Assembly (NCBI GenBank): GCA_964418085.1
Contig: CAYQKB010000023.1
Span: forward strand, 1-17,479
Source: JBBTYG01 sp964418085
Lineage (GTDB): Bacteria > Patescibacteriota > Minisyncoccia > UBA6257 > 2-01-FULL-56-20
DNA length: 17,479 nt
Direction: 5' to 3'
Made by a program: the position numbers and the translations under genes. Positions 7,577-14,071 of this stretch are shown piece by piece (position 1 is the stretch's first letter; each line of letters starts with the position of its first letter). Under the pieces are notes generated by a model. It was not told the origin of the DNA. It did no database searches and worked only from the letters and a program-made list of their open reading frames with translations.

Positions 7577-7936
7577 ATGGTTAAAATACAGAAAAAAAAT
7601 ATACATAAGCCCGACGAAACACGCACGTTTCCCAAGGGTAAGGTTGAGTTGGCAAAGTTTGAAGGCATCACGTTTGGGCTCGCGACATTCGAGCCCGGCT
7701 GGAAGTGGTCGGAAAGTGTTAAGCCAATTGTGAAAACCGAAAGTTGTCAGGCGGCACACACAAGCTATCATCTGTCCGGAACATTGCACGTGAAAATGGA
7801 TGATGGAACGGAGTTTGATTTTGGCCCAGGAGACATCGGCGTGGTTCCGCCGGGGCATGATGCGTGGACTGTTGGCGATGAGCCTGTGGTAGCACTTGAC
7901 GTTACCGGCTTGGTGGACTACGCCAAAAAAGCTTAA
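7577..7936 (+). CDS. Small single-domain cupin protein
   Basis: A 119-residue cytoplasmic protein with one cupin beta-barrel. I use ATG 7577; the longer frame from 7547 would begin inside the terminator hairpin. Motif 1 is represented by AAHTSYHLSGTLHVKMDDG (His61 and His65) and motif 2 by GDIGVVPPGHDAW (His94), so three metal-binding histidines are present. Cys57 just before motif 1 is also kept in many small cupins of this kind. No catalytic reaction can be assigned: such proteins may be metal-dependent enzymes or ligand-binding stress proteins. No Shine-Dalgarno or clear promoter is visible, and read-through from the surface-protein gene is possible. The next gene starts 42 bp downstream on the same strand. 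Confidence 0.85.
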   Translation: MVKIQKKNIHKPDETRTFPKGKVELAKFEGITFGLATFEPGWKWSESVKPIVKTESCQAAHTSYHLSGTLHVKMDDGTEFDFGPGDIGVVPPGHDAWTVGDEPVVALDVTGLVDYAKKA

Positions 7937-7978
7937 ACAAGCCGCGATAAGGGTCGAAAATAATTACTTCTTAAAAAT

Positions 7979-8272
7979 ATGAAAATTGGAATCCTTATGG
8001 ATGTTCCAGGTGGGACTCAGGCGCAATACGATGAGACCATGCGAAATCTTGGTTTAGCGCTCGGGCAGTCTGAGGAGGGTTGGCCAAAAGGTATTTTGAG
8101 CCATACTGCCGGACCTATAAAAAATGGTTGGCGCGTAGTGGATATATGGGAATCCCGAGACGATTTCCAGAAGTTTTTTAAGGAACGTCTTGGCGCGGCT
8201 GTAAAAAAAGCCGGTCTGCCTGCATTCGAGCCACAGTTTTTTGACGTATATAATACCCGTCAGAGTTGTTAG
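7979..8272 (+). CDS. Small dimeric alpha-beta-barrel (ABM-like) protein
   Basis: A 97-residue protein resembling small stand-alone members of the dimeric alpha+beta-barrel superfamily (antibiotic biosynthesis monooxygenase / EthD-like). Visible hallmarks are the opening strand MKIGILMDVPGGTQAQYDE, the central HTAGPIKNGWRVVDIWES and the helix DDFQKFFKERLGAAVKKAG, with a final hydrophobic strand FEPQFFDVYN. Proteins of this kind are often annotated as hypothetical; some oxidise small molecules without cofactors, others only bind ligands. It probably shares a transcript with the cupin gene, and the two may act on the same compound, which is inference. The terminator 29 bp downstream closes the unit. 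Confidence 0.8.
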   Translation: MKIGILMDVPGGTQAQYDETMRNLGLALGQSEEGWPKGILSHTAGPIKNGWRVVDIWESRDDFQKFFKERLGAAVKKAGLPAFEPQFFDVYNTRQSC

Positions 8273-8285
8273 GTGTCTGTCACCT
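8271..8285. repeat. Short palindrome AGGTG...CACCT
   Basis: AGGTG TCTGT CACCT overlaps the stop codon of the preceding gene and is followed by TTT. The 5-bp stem is too weak to be a main terminator. It resembles short repeated palindromes scattered in bacterial genomes, but only one copy is in this window. Confidence 0.3.
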
Positions 8286-8300
8286 TTTCACCGAGGATAG

Positions 8301-8329
8301 AAAAGCCGCCGATTTTTTCGGCGGTTTTT
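8301..8329. terminator. Bidirectional intrinsic terminator
   Basis: The core stem GCCGCCGA/TCGGCGGT (8305-8312 with 8318-8325, including one G-U) is flanked by AAAA and TTTT that extend it, and is followed by TTTTTC TTTT. It lies between the convergent ends of the small alpha-beta-barrel gene and the yibE/F gene. Confidence 0.92.
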
Positions 8330-8349
8330 CTTTTCTCAAATGTCACTCT

Positions 8350-9537
8350 TTATTTTTTCTTGGTTTGAATCTCAGGTGAATTATTCTTTTCCCTTCCATA
8401 ATAATACGCCGCTAACAATGTGGTGATTGGCACTGCGAACACCAACGCCAAACTTCCAACGAGAGTCCGTACAATTTCTTGCGCGATTGGCTCGCCGTTC
8501 ACCGCCAGCCACAAGGGCACGACGTTATTTTGAGACTGGACGATAAGGTAAAGAACTAACGGAAGTGCGACGCCCGTATAGGCGAGAACAAGTGTGTTAA
8601 CAAGGGAAGCAATATGTTCTTTACCTATCTTCGTGCCGCGCAGGTAGAGTTCTTTGAACCCAAGCGCTTGATTCGCATCTTTTATTTCTTCAACAGTCGT
8701 TGCCTGCCCAATCGTTACGTCATCGAGTACTCCAAGCATGCCGACAATGATTCCCGCGAGAAGCAGCCCCTGTAGGTTTATATTTCCCATATTTAATTTC
8801 AGTAAAAATCCTTCTTCGCTCGCAAGGCCGAGGAGATTGGTTGTTGAAGTGAATGCAACGGTAAGTCCGAGTGCGATACCGAGAGTGAGCAGCGTTCCCG
8901 TAAGAGCTATGGTTGTGCGCCTATTAAATCCGTGAGCAAGATAGAGAGAAACGATGGCAATAAGCACCGCGCCGATGAAACTGATAAGAAGTGGGTCGCT
9001 GCCCCCGAGAATTTTCGGTACGACAAAAAGAAGTAGGATGGCGATGCTTGCTGCGAGTCCGACGAGCGATGTTAGGCCTCTCACGCCGCCGAAGATAAGT
9101 ATTGCGAGGATGAAAACTGCCGCGAGGAAAAGAAGTGCGGGTAGGCGATACCGATCGGTCATGTAATACGGGTCGCCTTGATAATCGATATTCCTTGCGA
9201 CGATAATCGTTTCACCGACGTGCACTTTTTGCCGGGGGTCAACGGTTTGTAGCAACGTGTTATGGATGGTTTCTTCCTGACCTCTCGTGGTTCCCGTGAG
9301 GAGCTGAATGCGAATAGTTTCTAAAATAGATATAGTTGATGTTGATTCGGTGTTTTGCAACGCTTCTTGTACAGAAACTACTTTTGCGAGAAGTACATTA
9401 TTCGATGGGAATAATCCCGCAAGAAGCGTTTGGATATAATCGTATCGCGAACCGGTAAAAATAAATGCCAAAGCCAAGATGATGAAGCCAATAATAGCCA
9501 GTCGTAGAAGATGTGGAAATTGTTTAATGCGTTTCAT
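8350..9537 (-). CDS. YibE/F family membrane permease
   Basis: A 395-residue inner-membrane protein of the YibE/F-like family (PF07907), whose substrate is not established. One N-terminal transmembrane segment (residues 12-30) leads to a soluble extracytoplasmic region (about 31-130) and then seven or so further membrane segments. The family core is clear: GMLGVLDDVTIGQ, then VEEIKDANQALGFKELYLRG, TKIGKEHIASLVNTLVLAYTG and VALPL. Its ATG overlaps the TGA of the upstream Fur-family gene in an ATGA arrangement, implying one transcript and coupled translation. This makes it a likely metal-regulated transporter, probably for a metal ion or metal complex; that function is inference. The Lys-rich cytoplasmic tail ends just before a bidirectional terminator. 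Confidence 0.92.
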   Translation of the reverse strand: MKRIKQFPHLLRLAIIGFIILALAFIFTGSRYDYIQTLLAGLFPSNNVLLAKVVSVQEALQNTESTSTISILETIRIQLLTGTTRGQEETIHNTLLQTVDPRQKVHVGETIIVARNIDYQGDPYYMTDRYRLPALLFLAAVFILAILIFGGVRGLTSLVGLAASIAILLLFVVPKILGGSDPLLISFIGAVLIAIVSLYLAHGFNRRTTIALTGTLLTLGIALGLTVAFTSTTNLLGLASEEGFLLKLNMGNINLQGLLLAGIIVGMLGVLDDVTIGQATTVEEIKDANQALGFKELYLRGTKIGKEHIASLVNTLVLAYTGVALPLVLYLIVQSQNNVVPLWLAVNGEPIAQEIVRTLVGSLALVFAVPITTLLAAYYYGREKNNSPEIQTKKK

Positions 9538-9962
9538 GGTGTTTTTTTACTGCACGATTTACATACCCCGTAGAACTCAAGTGCGTGCTGTTTAATTTCT
9601 GCAAAATGTTTTGAAGAGCGAAGAACTGTCGACTGAATTTCTTCGACTCCGCAGTGACGAACATCTTCAATTTTGCCGCAGTGGAGGCAGATGAGGTGGT
9701 GATGTTCGGCGAGGGCGGCAAGCTCGTAATGAGCGTGATTGTGGCGCAGGTCGATCTGTTTAATAATACCTTTTTCTTTGAGCGATTTAAGCGTCCGATA
9801 GACGGTGGCTTGATCGGTGTCATGGGGAAGCGTATCGATGACTTCCTGTGCGCTCATCGGCTTTCTTGTTTTCCTAAAAATGCCAAGAATGGCAAGCCGG
9901 GAGGGAGTTGCTTTATAGCCGCTCTTTCTCAAAACTTCCCGAGAAATATCTTTTGTGGGCAT
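9534..9962 (-). CDS. Fur-family metalloregulator (Zur/PerR/Fur type)
   Basis: A 142-residue transcriptional repressor of the ferric-uptake-regulator family, full length. The winged helix occupies residues 1-75, with recognition helix DQATVYRTLKSLKEKGII. The C-terminal metal and dimer domain has histidines at 74, 76 and 78 (RHNHAHYE), HHH 87-89, and two CxxC pairs (92-95 CLHC and 134-137 CKSC) forming the usual structural zinc site. Sequence alone does not tell whether it senses zinc, iron, manganese or peroxide; the His-rich G3E neighbour favours zinc. A TATAAT 6 bp before the ATG predicts a leaderless mRNA, and a 7-1-7 dyad lies between -10 and -35, so it probably represses itself. The stop overlaps the yibE/F start by 4 bp. 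Confidence 0.95.
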   Translation of the reverse strand: MPTKDISREVLRKSGYKATPSRLAILGIFRKTRKPMSAQEVIDTLPHDTDQATVYRTLKSLKEKGIIKQIDLRHNHAHYELAALAEHHHLICLHCGKIEDVRHCGVEEIQSTVLRSSKHFAEIKQHALEFYGVCKSCSKKTP

Positions 9963-9968
9963 AATGCC

Positions 9969-9996
9969 ATTATATCTAAATGCGAATTACTTGCAA
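9969..9996 (-). promoter_or_regulatory. fur-yibE/F promoter with operator copy 1
   Basis: On the minus strand TTGCAA (9996-9991) and TATAAT (9974-9969) are spaced 16 bp apart, and the TATAAT ends 6 bp before the fur ATG. The 15-bp imperfect dyad TGCGAAT-T-ACTTGCA (9981-9995) fills the spacer and overlaps the -35. This 7-1-7 layout is characteristic of Fur-family operators, and its position would block RNA polymerase. Confidence 0.7.
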
Positions 9997-10001
9997 ATAA
10001 A

Positions 10002-10048
10002 TTGACGCCTACAGAAAGCGGAGTAAAGTAAATGCAAGTAATTCGCAT
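10002..10048 (+). promoter_or_regulatory. G3E gene promoter with operator copy 2
   Basis: TTGACG (10002-10007) and TAAAGT (10024-10029) are spaced 16 bp apart, predicting a transcript start near 10036. The dyad TGCAAGT-A-ATTCGCA (10033-10047) covers that start. It is the exact reverse complement of the copy in the fur promoter; with one extra base each, the two form a perfect 16-bp inverted repeat (9980-9995 and 10033-10048). Confidence 0.7.
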
Positions 10049-10063
10049 GTATATGAGCAGATT

Positions 10064-10099
10064 CGTAAGCCTGCGAGAAAATGTTCTCGTTGGCTTACG
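10064..10099 (+). promoter_or_regulatory. Long hairpin in the 5' leader of the G3E gene
   Basis: CGTAAGCC (10064-10071) pairs with GGCTTACG (10092-10099) and CGAGAA (10074-10079) with TTCTCG (10084-10089), joined by a T-T mismatch and a G-U pair, closing an AATG loop. No U-tract follows, so it is not a classical terminator. It sits in the roughly 109-nt leader, 45 bp before the TTG start; its role is unknown. Confidence 0.6.
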
Positions 10100-10144
10100 G
10101 TGACGCTTTGCGTTCCGAAACCCAGTTAATAGAAAGGTAGCATC

Positions 10145-11824
10145 TTGAAATCAAAAATAGTGACCTTAGTTGGGACGCCTAAGTCGGGAAAAACGACTCT
10201 GGCGCGTCATACATTCCGAATTAATTCTGAAAAAAACATCTTGCCCGGCGACTGGATTTATATCCTGAACGACCAAGCGGCACGGCATCAAGACGGCGAG
10301 ACAGTTGACGGCATGATCGTATCCCGTTGGACCAAAGTTCGTCCCATGGTGGGAGGCTGTTTTACCTGTCAGAACGACGAGCAACTCATGGAGATACTCC
10401 GAGAAGAAACCTTGGCAGGCAAAAACATCATGCTCGAAGGATTCGGTTTTGTCGCTGGAACGGAGACAACCCAATTCCTTGCCAAAGCTACAAAGCGGCT
10501 TGCGGTCGACATACGCGTCATTGCCCTATTGGATGCTAAGCTGTTTCATAAAAACCGCGGCATCTACGGCGATGATCTGCTTATTTCGCAGTTGCAAGCA
10601 GCGACGGCGGGAGTGGGAATCACACGGTTCGACCCGGACGTTAAAGACATTGACGATCCCCGCCTCGCAGAACAGATCGAATTTGTGCTCCGCCATGTGC
10701 ACGGAAAGCAAATCTTTCTGGCGCCGGAGGGTGAACCTCTCACGCAGGCAATGTTGGCCATCGGCGAGTGGTACGAATATGACCATCGCCATGGCTATGA
10801 TCACTCATGTGAGTGTTGCGGTGACGGAGAGGAGTTCGATGAACCGGAACACGTTCATGAGCACCATCATCATGGTCATGAGCATGGACATGACCATCAT
10901 CATGATCACGACCATGAACCCAATCACGCCGGCCTTGCTGACGGATTTGCTCTTAAGCCTACTGCGACGTACGACGAGGTGCGCAGGGTCTTCAACGACG
11001 AGTTCTGTGCAAAACTCGGAATCACGCGAGTAAAAGGCGCTGTCGGAGGACGGCATTTCTCCTCGGCACTCGGCGAATGGGACCAAACATTCAACGACTC
11101 GAGAAGCTTCGTCACCTTTTATTATCTCCGGAGACCCGAAGTGATTCCTGAAATTCCCGGACGAGATGAAATTGAGGATATGATCCCCGATCATATCGTA
11201 GAAGGCAGCACGAACGAGCTTCTCCGCGCTGACGTGGATCCGGGAACAGCGCGGGCAGCTGTTGTGGAATTAATGAGTATGATTCCGGCCACGCCCATGA
11301 TCAACGATCTTGGTCAACTCGTTACACATCCCGAGGAACTCCAAATTCTTCGGCAGATTGCACGCCGAGCATCGGTGCGGGAAGAGTTTTACGCGTCTGC
11401 AATCCAGCGATGCGTTGAATATTGGCTCGCCGCAGCCCGCCTGCTCGAAGGCAGACTTCGAGGAAGCTTAAGCGAAGAACAACTTATGGAAGCTCTCCGT
11501 GCAGTTGGGCTATCACTCTGCTGGTACGCCGCTCGGCACCGGGATGTCGTTGGCGAAACTCTCTACGCTCAAATCGTAGAATTGCGTGCTTGGGAAATGG
11601 TAATCGAGGGGTGCTTGAGCATGACCCAGCCGCAAACCGATGATAAGAAAAGTGATCAGTTAGCTCACGAAGTGGGAGAAGCCCTGCTCTTCGGTCTTAA
11701 TAACGGCGCAGACAAAAAGCTCACCTTAGAATGCATGACGCACTGTTACAAACTTCACTACAGCCGGGCCTCCATGGCATTAAACTGGCCCTGTTATTTT
11801 GATGACGTGCGGCTTCGATGTTAG
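10145..11824 (+). CDS. G3E-family (CobW/COG0523-like) P-loop protein with His-rich metal-binding region
   Basis: A probable metal chaperone or insertase, 559 residues against the usual 320-400. The TTG start is supported by AAAGGT 6 bp upstream. The N-terminal domain has the Walker A loop GTPKSGKTT (10-18), the switch-like NDQAARHQDGE, the G3E metal motif GGCFTC (70-75), MLEGFGFVAG (96-105, Walker B region) and LLDAKLF (128-134). Where the guanine-specificity motif NKxD should stand, the sequence reads TRFD (160-163). Residues 213-261 are extremely His-rich with CECC at 222-225, a likely zinc or nickel store. A CobW_C-like region follows (about 267-320) and then about 240 mostly helical residues I do not recognise, ending cysteine-rich. 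The promoter carries the Fur-type dyad, so induction on metal shortage is likely, as for zinc-responsive COG0523 proteins. UreG/HypB are unlikely because their His-rich stretches are N-terminal. Confidence 0.85.
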   Translation: MKSKIVTLVGTPKSGKTTLARHTFRINSEKNILPGDWIYILNDQAARHQDGETVDGMIVSRWTKVRPMVGGCFTCQNDEQLMEILREETLAGKNIMLEGFGFVAGTETTQFLAKATKRLAVDIRVIALLDAKLFHKNRGIYGDDLLISQLQAATAGVGITRFDPDVKDIDDPRLAEQIEFVLRHVHGKQIFLAPEGEPLTQAMLAIGEWYEYDHRHGYDHSCECCGDGEEFDEPEHVHEHHHHGHEHGHDHHHDHDHEPNHAGLADGFALKPTATYDEVRRVFNDEFCAKLGITRVKGAVGGRHFSSALGEWDQTFNDSRSFVTFYYLRRPEVIPEIPGRDEIEDMIPDHIVEGSTNELLRADVDPGTARAAVVELMSMIPATPMINDLGQLVTHPEELQILRQIARRASVREEFYASAIQRCVEYWLAAARLLEGRLRGSLSEEQLMEALRAVGLSLCWYAARHRDVVGETLYAQIVELRAWEMVIEGCLSMTQPQTDDKKSDQLAHEVGEALLFGLNNGADKKLTLECMTHCYKLHYSRASMALNWPCYFDDVRLRC

Positions 11825-11897
11825 CCCGAGGTGGAGGCAGTTAAGATTCAATAAGGTTACAAGGGCTCTGATTCCCTCGAAAATCGAAAACAACACC

Positions 11898-11930
11898 GGG
11901 CTCTCCCTCACGCGGAGAGCCCACTTTTTT
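11898..11930 (+). terminator. Intrinsic terminator directly abutting the next start codon
   Basis: A perfect 9-bp stem GGGCTCTCC/GGAGAGCCC (11898-11906 with 11914-11922), a 7-nt loop, then AC and six T (11925-11930). The ATG of the next gene begins at 11931. The 3' arm contains GGAG, the only Shine-Dalgarno-like sequence before that gene, which the hairpin would hide. Confidence 0.88.
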
Positions 11931-12914
11931 ATGCAAACACCACAACAATATATTTTAGAGACATTACATGGCATCCAAACCAACGCGTATCTGACACGCC
12001 AGAATTTTTCGTCAGAAAAACTGGCTGACTTTATTTACCAAAGGACAACGTCAAAAAAATTTCGAAAATACGGCATTTCTTCCGACTATCAAACACATAT
12101 TCGGTCGGCAATTGCGCTCAATATCCAGCGCGGAGAACCGATTAAAGTCGTATTTCCATACGGGGGATACAAGCTGTGGAGGTTGGACGAAGCTCCCGAA
12201 GTAGATTGGGCAGAACTTTTTTCACTTATGTATTTTGCTTCATGGCTCGCACCCATTTCGCATCTTTATAAGCCCGGAATATGGTTCGATTTTTCCTCCA
12301 GCGATATCAATGTCGAGTATGCGAATAATATCAGTCGGGTGGACCTTGATGCTTATGCGAGTAGTATGACCGATTTATTTCAATTTCTTAGGCCTTTTCT
12401 CCCAGAGAATATGAAATTTACTTTGACGCGGGTACGATCGCGATATCAAGACGATGAATTCGAAAAGGAGCTGAACTCGAAAATTGAGGAAATAAAGGAA
12501 AGGAATGGCGGAATGTTCCCAGTTTTAAACGAAAAGCAAAAAGAGGCAATAGAACTCAATGTGAAATTAAATAAGGATCAAGCCGCCGATCCGCTCTGGA
12601 GAGAGAAAAATAACCTCATGTACGAGGCATATCACGCGCTTTCAAAAGTTCGCTCGTACTATCGCACGCCAGATAAAATTGTAGTATCTGCCTCTTCTCG
12701 TAGTGCGAGTATCCCCGCGGGAACCACTCGGGCATCAATCGTCAAATTTCAAGTCGGCGTGGGCGCTCTTCAAAAAAGAAGCGACGATTTTGTTGAGATT
12801 ATCCTGTCACCCAAGCAAGCGGCAATTGGAAGGGCGGAATGGGAAGCGGTAAACATTGACGGTCTTCACGGAAAAAACTTTAGAAAAATACGAATTGTAC
12901 ATGCTTACTCATAA
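11931..12914 (+). CDS. Diverged paralogue of Dit1/PvcA-like isonitrile synthase (probable partner subunit)
   Basis: A 327-residue soluble protein without signal peptide or membrane segments. It aligns by eye with the following gene's product: SKKFRKYG matches SSRFRKGL, GEPIKVVFPYGGYK matches RLPIQLTLLGAPFK, and HLYKPGIWFDFSSSDINVEY matches TFYEPGVELILIHDGIYYAE. In this copy the signature LPDLAE is replaced by VDWAELF, the DG of the family is DI, and no PWH motif is found near the C-terminus, so catalytic ability is doubtful. A charged helical stretch (about 170-245) may be a coiled coil. I use ATG 11931 because the upstream frame reads through the terminator. Its last 14 bp overlap the next gene, indicating co-expression and perhaps a heteromer. 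The family link rests on the paralogue and is moderate. Confidence 0.65.
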   Translation: MQTPQQYILETLHGIQTNAYLTRQNFSSEKLADFIYQRTTSKKFRKYGISSDYQTHIRSAIALNIQRGEPIKVVFPYGGYKLWRLDEAPEVDWAELFSLMYFASWLAPISHLYKPGIWFDFSSSDINVEYANNISRVDLDAYASSMTDLFQFLRPFLPENMKFTLTRVRSRYQDDEFEKELNSKIEEIKERNGGMFPVLNEKQKEAIELNVKLNKDQAADPLWREKNNLMYEAYHALSKVRSYYRTPDKIVVSASSRSASIPAGTTRASIVKFQVGVGALQKRSDDFVEIILSPKQAAIGRAEWEAVNIDGLHGKNFRKIRIVHAYS

Positions 12915-13965
12915 GCAATTTATACAACTGATTGACCACCAGCGAAGCGAAGTGGATGCGGTCGCGCATGGCCCGCATGAGAAAAATCTATCTCTCGTAG
13001 ATTCCATCCTTCGAGTAATTCTCTCGTCGCGTTTTCGCAAGGGACTGCTTACGGATCGATCTCGAGAGCTGTATCACAACCTATACCGGCATCATATTGA
13101 AGCGAGAGTCGGAAAACGACTGCCTATCCAGCTGACTCTTCTCGGGGCTCCATTCAAAAATTTAAATCCGATCAAGAATACCGGCCGTATTTTGCCGGAC
13201 TTGGCCGAGATTGCATTCCTGCTCTACATGTATCGACTCCACAAATCAATCCAAACTTTTTATGAACCCGGCGTTGAACTTATTTTGATCCACGATGGAA
13301 TCTATTATGCCGAGGCGTGCAATGTGCCACCCGAAAATGCAATTGCGTATAGAGAATATTTTAGAAACATACTCGTCAAATTTCCATTCCTTTCATTTGT
13401 GAAATCCTACGAACTCACGGAGTTAATCACCAAAACCGGCATTGACCAAAAAAAGTATATGGAACGAGCATCCCGGATGGCCGACACGTGGATTGCTTCG
13501 AACAGTGCGGTAAGTGAAGTGCGAGCGGCCTATAAACGGGCGATCTTTTCTCTTTGTCCTGAAGATACACTCCGTGAGCGTTATGTCCTCGCACTACAAG
13601 AATACAGAGCACATAAGATTGTAACAGACAAAGAAATTCACTCGATAATTCTTCAATCGGTGGTTCGCTATAAAGCAAAACAATTTCTTATTTATGAATT
13701 GAAAGACCCGAGAGAAGAATTTTTTCAGGGTGCGGTCCATGCGAGTGCTTCTTTTCACGCAGGGAAAATTCCGCTTTGGCTTGTGCGGCGAGGTAGGGCG
13801 TTACTCCCATGGCATGGCGTAGGAGTAATGTACAGCGACATGTCATTGGGCGTTGAATATGAAGAAAATGTGCTTCACTCAAAAAAATTCAAGTCTGAAT
13901 ATATAGAAGGCGAGAAAAGCCCGTTTTTCTACTCGGAAATTTCCAATGAAAAATCCGATTTGTAA
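12901..13965 (+). CDS. Dit1/PvcA-like isonitrile (isocyanide) synthase family protein
   Basis: A 354-residue cytoplasmic protein. Characterised family members (PvcA, IsnA; yeast Dit1 is a relative, PF05141) turn an amino-acid amine into an isonitrile using ribulose-5-phosphate. Matching motifs appear in family order: LLGAPFKNLNPIK (80-92, family form PAFPxKSPNxxK), GRILPDLAE (95-103), TFYEPGVELILIHDG (119-133, family form YxPGxxxxIxSDG), a tyrosine/arginine-rich helix near 235-260, ASASFHAGKIPLWLV (281-295, family form SIHPxxxKxxIxL) and PWHGV (303-307). I chose ATG 12901, which overlaps the previous gene by 14 bp; a TTG at 12856 is a weaker choice. The substrate is unknown, and no PvcB-like oxygenase or NRPS lies nearby. 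It could be a distant relative with other chemistry. Confidence 0.75.
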   Translation: MLTHKQFIQLIDHQRSEVDAVAHGPHEKNLSLVDSILRVILSSRFRKGLLTDRSRELYHNLYRHHIEARVGKRLPIQLTLLGAPFKNLNPIKNTGRILPDLAEIAFLLYMYRLHKSIQTFYEPGVELILIHDGIYYAEACNVPPENAIAYREYFRNILVKFPFLSFVKSYELTELITKTGIDQKKYMERASRMADTWIASNSAVSEVRAAYKRAIFSLCPEDTLRERYVLALQEYRAHKIVTDKEIHSIILQSVVRYKAKQFLIYELKDPREEFFQGAVHASASFHAGKIPLWLVRRGRALLPWHGVGVMYSDMSLGVEYEENVLHSKKFKSEYIEGEKSPFFYSEISNEKSDL

Positions 13966-14065
13966 AAATTAAGATCGACAAAATCTCCCGCGGTGGCGAC
14001 CAGAAATCTGTAAAGTTTAGCAAAGAATATAGCACTCAGCGTTAGATGTTCAATGGAAGATTTGT
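13966..14065 (+). other. Intergenic stretch with a short coding-like frame
   Basis: Between the isonitrile-synthase-like gene and the small membrane protein. A frame open from 13950 to TAG 14043-14045 reads in part KIDKISRGGDQKSVKFSKEY and has no ordinary start codon. It may be an old fragment or a conserved intergenic element. No terminator is seen. Confidence 0.3.
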
Positions 14066-14071
14066 TAAAAT
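14066..14071 (+). promoter_or_regulatory. -10 box of the small membrane protein gene (leaderless type)
   Basis: TAAAAT at 14066-14071, then GGAATT, then ATG 14078. The 6-bp spacing is the same as before fur and the methyltransferase gene. No clear -35. Confidence 0.45.

Noticed and set aside
9654..10031. 125-codon plus-strand frame across fur and its promoter
   Set aside because: It is antisense to a clear Fur-family gene and runs through both promoters and the operators.
10064..10144. Metal-sensing riboswitch in the G3E leader
   Set aside because: Only a single hairpin is present, without the multi-helix architecture or anti-terminator of known metal riboswitches; regulation by the Fur-type dyad is enough.
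10805..11194. Minus-strand frame rich in Met across the His-rich segment
   Set aside because: It is the antisense of CAT/CAC histidine codons in the G3E gene.
11799..11930. 44-residue N-terminal extension of the first synthase-like protein
   Set aside because: It overlaps the G3E gene end and would be translated through the terminator hairpin; ATG 11931 is the first sensible start.
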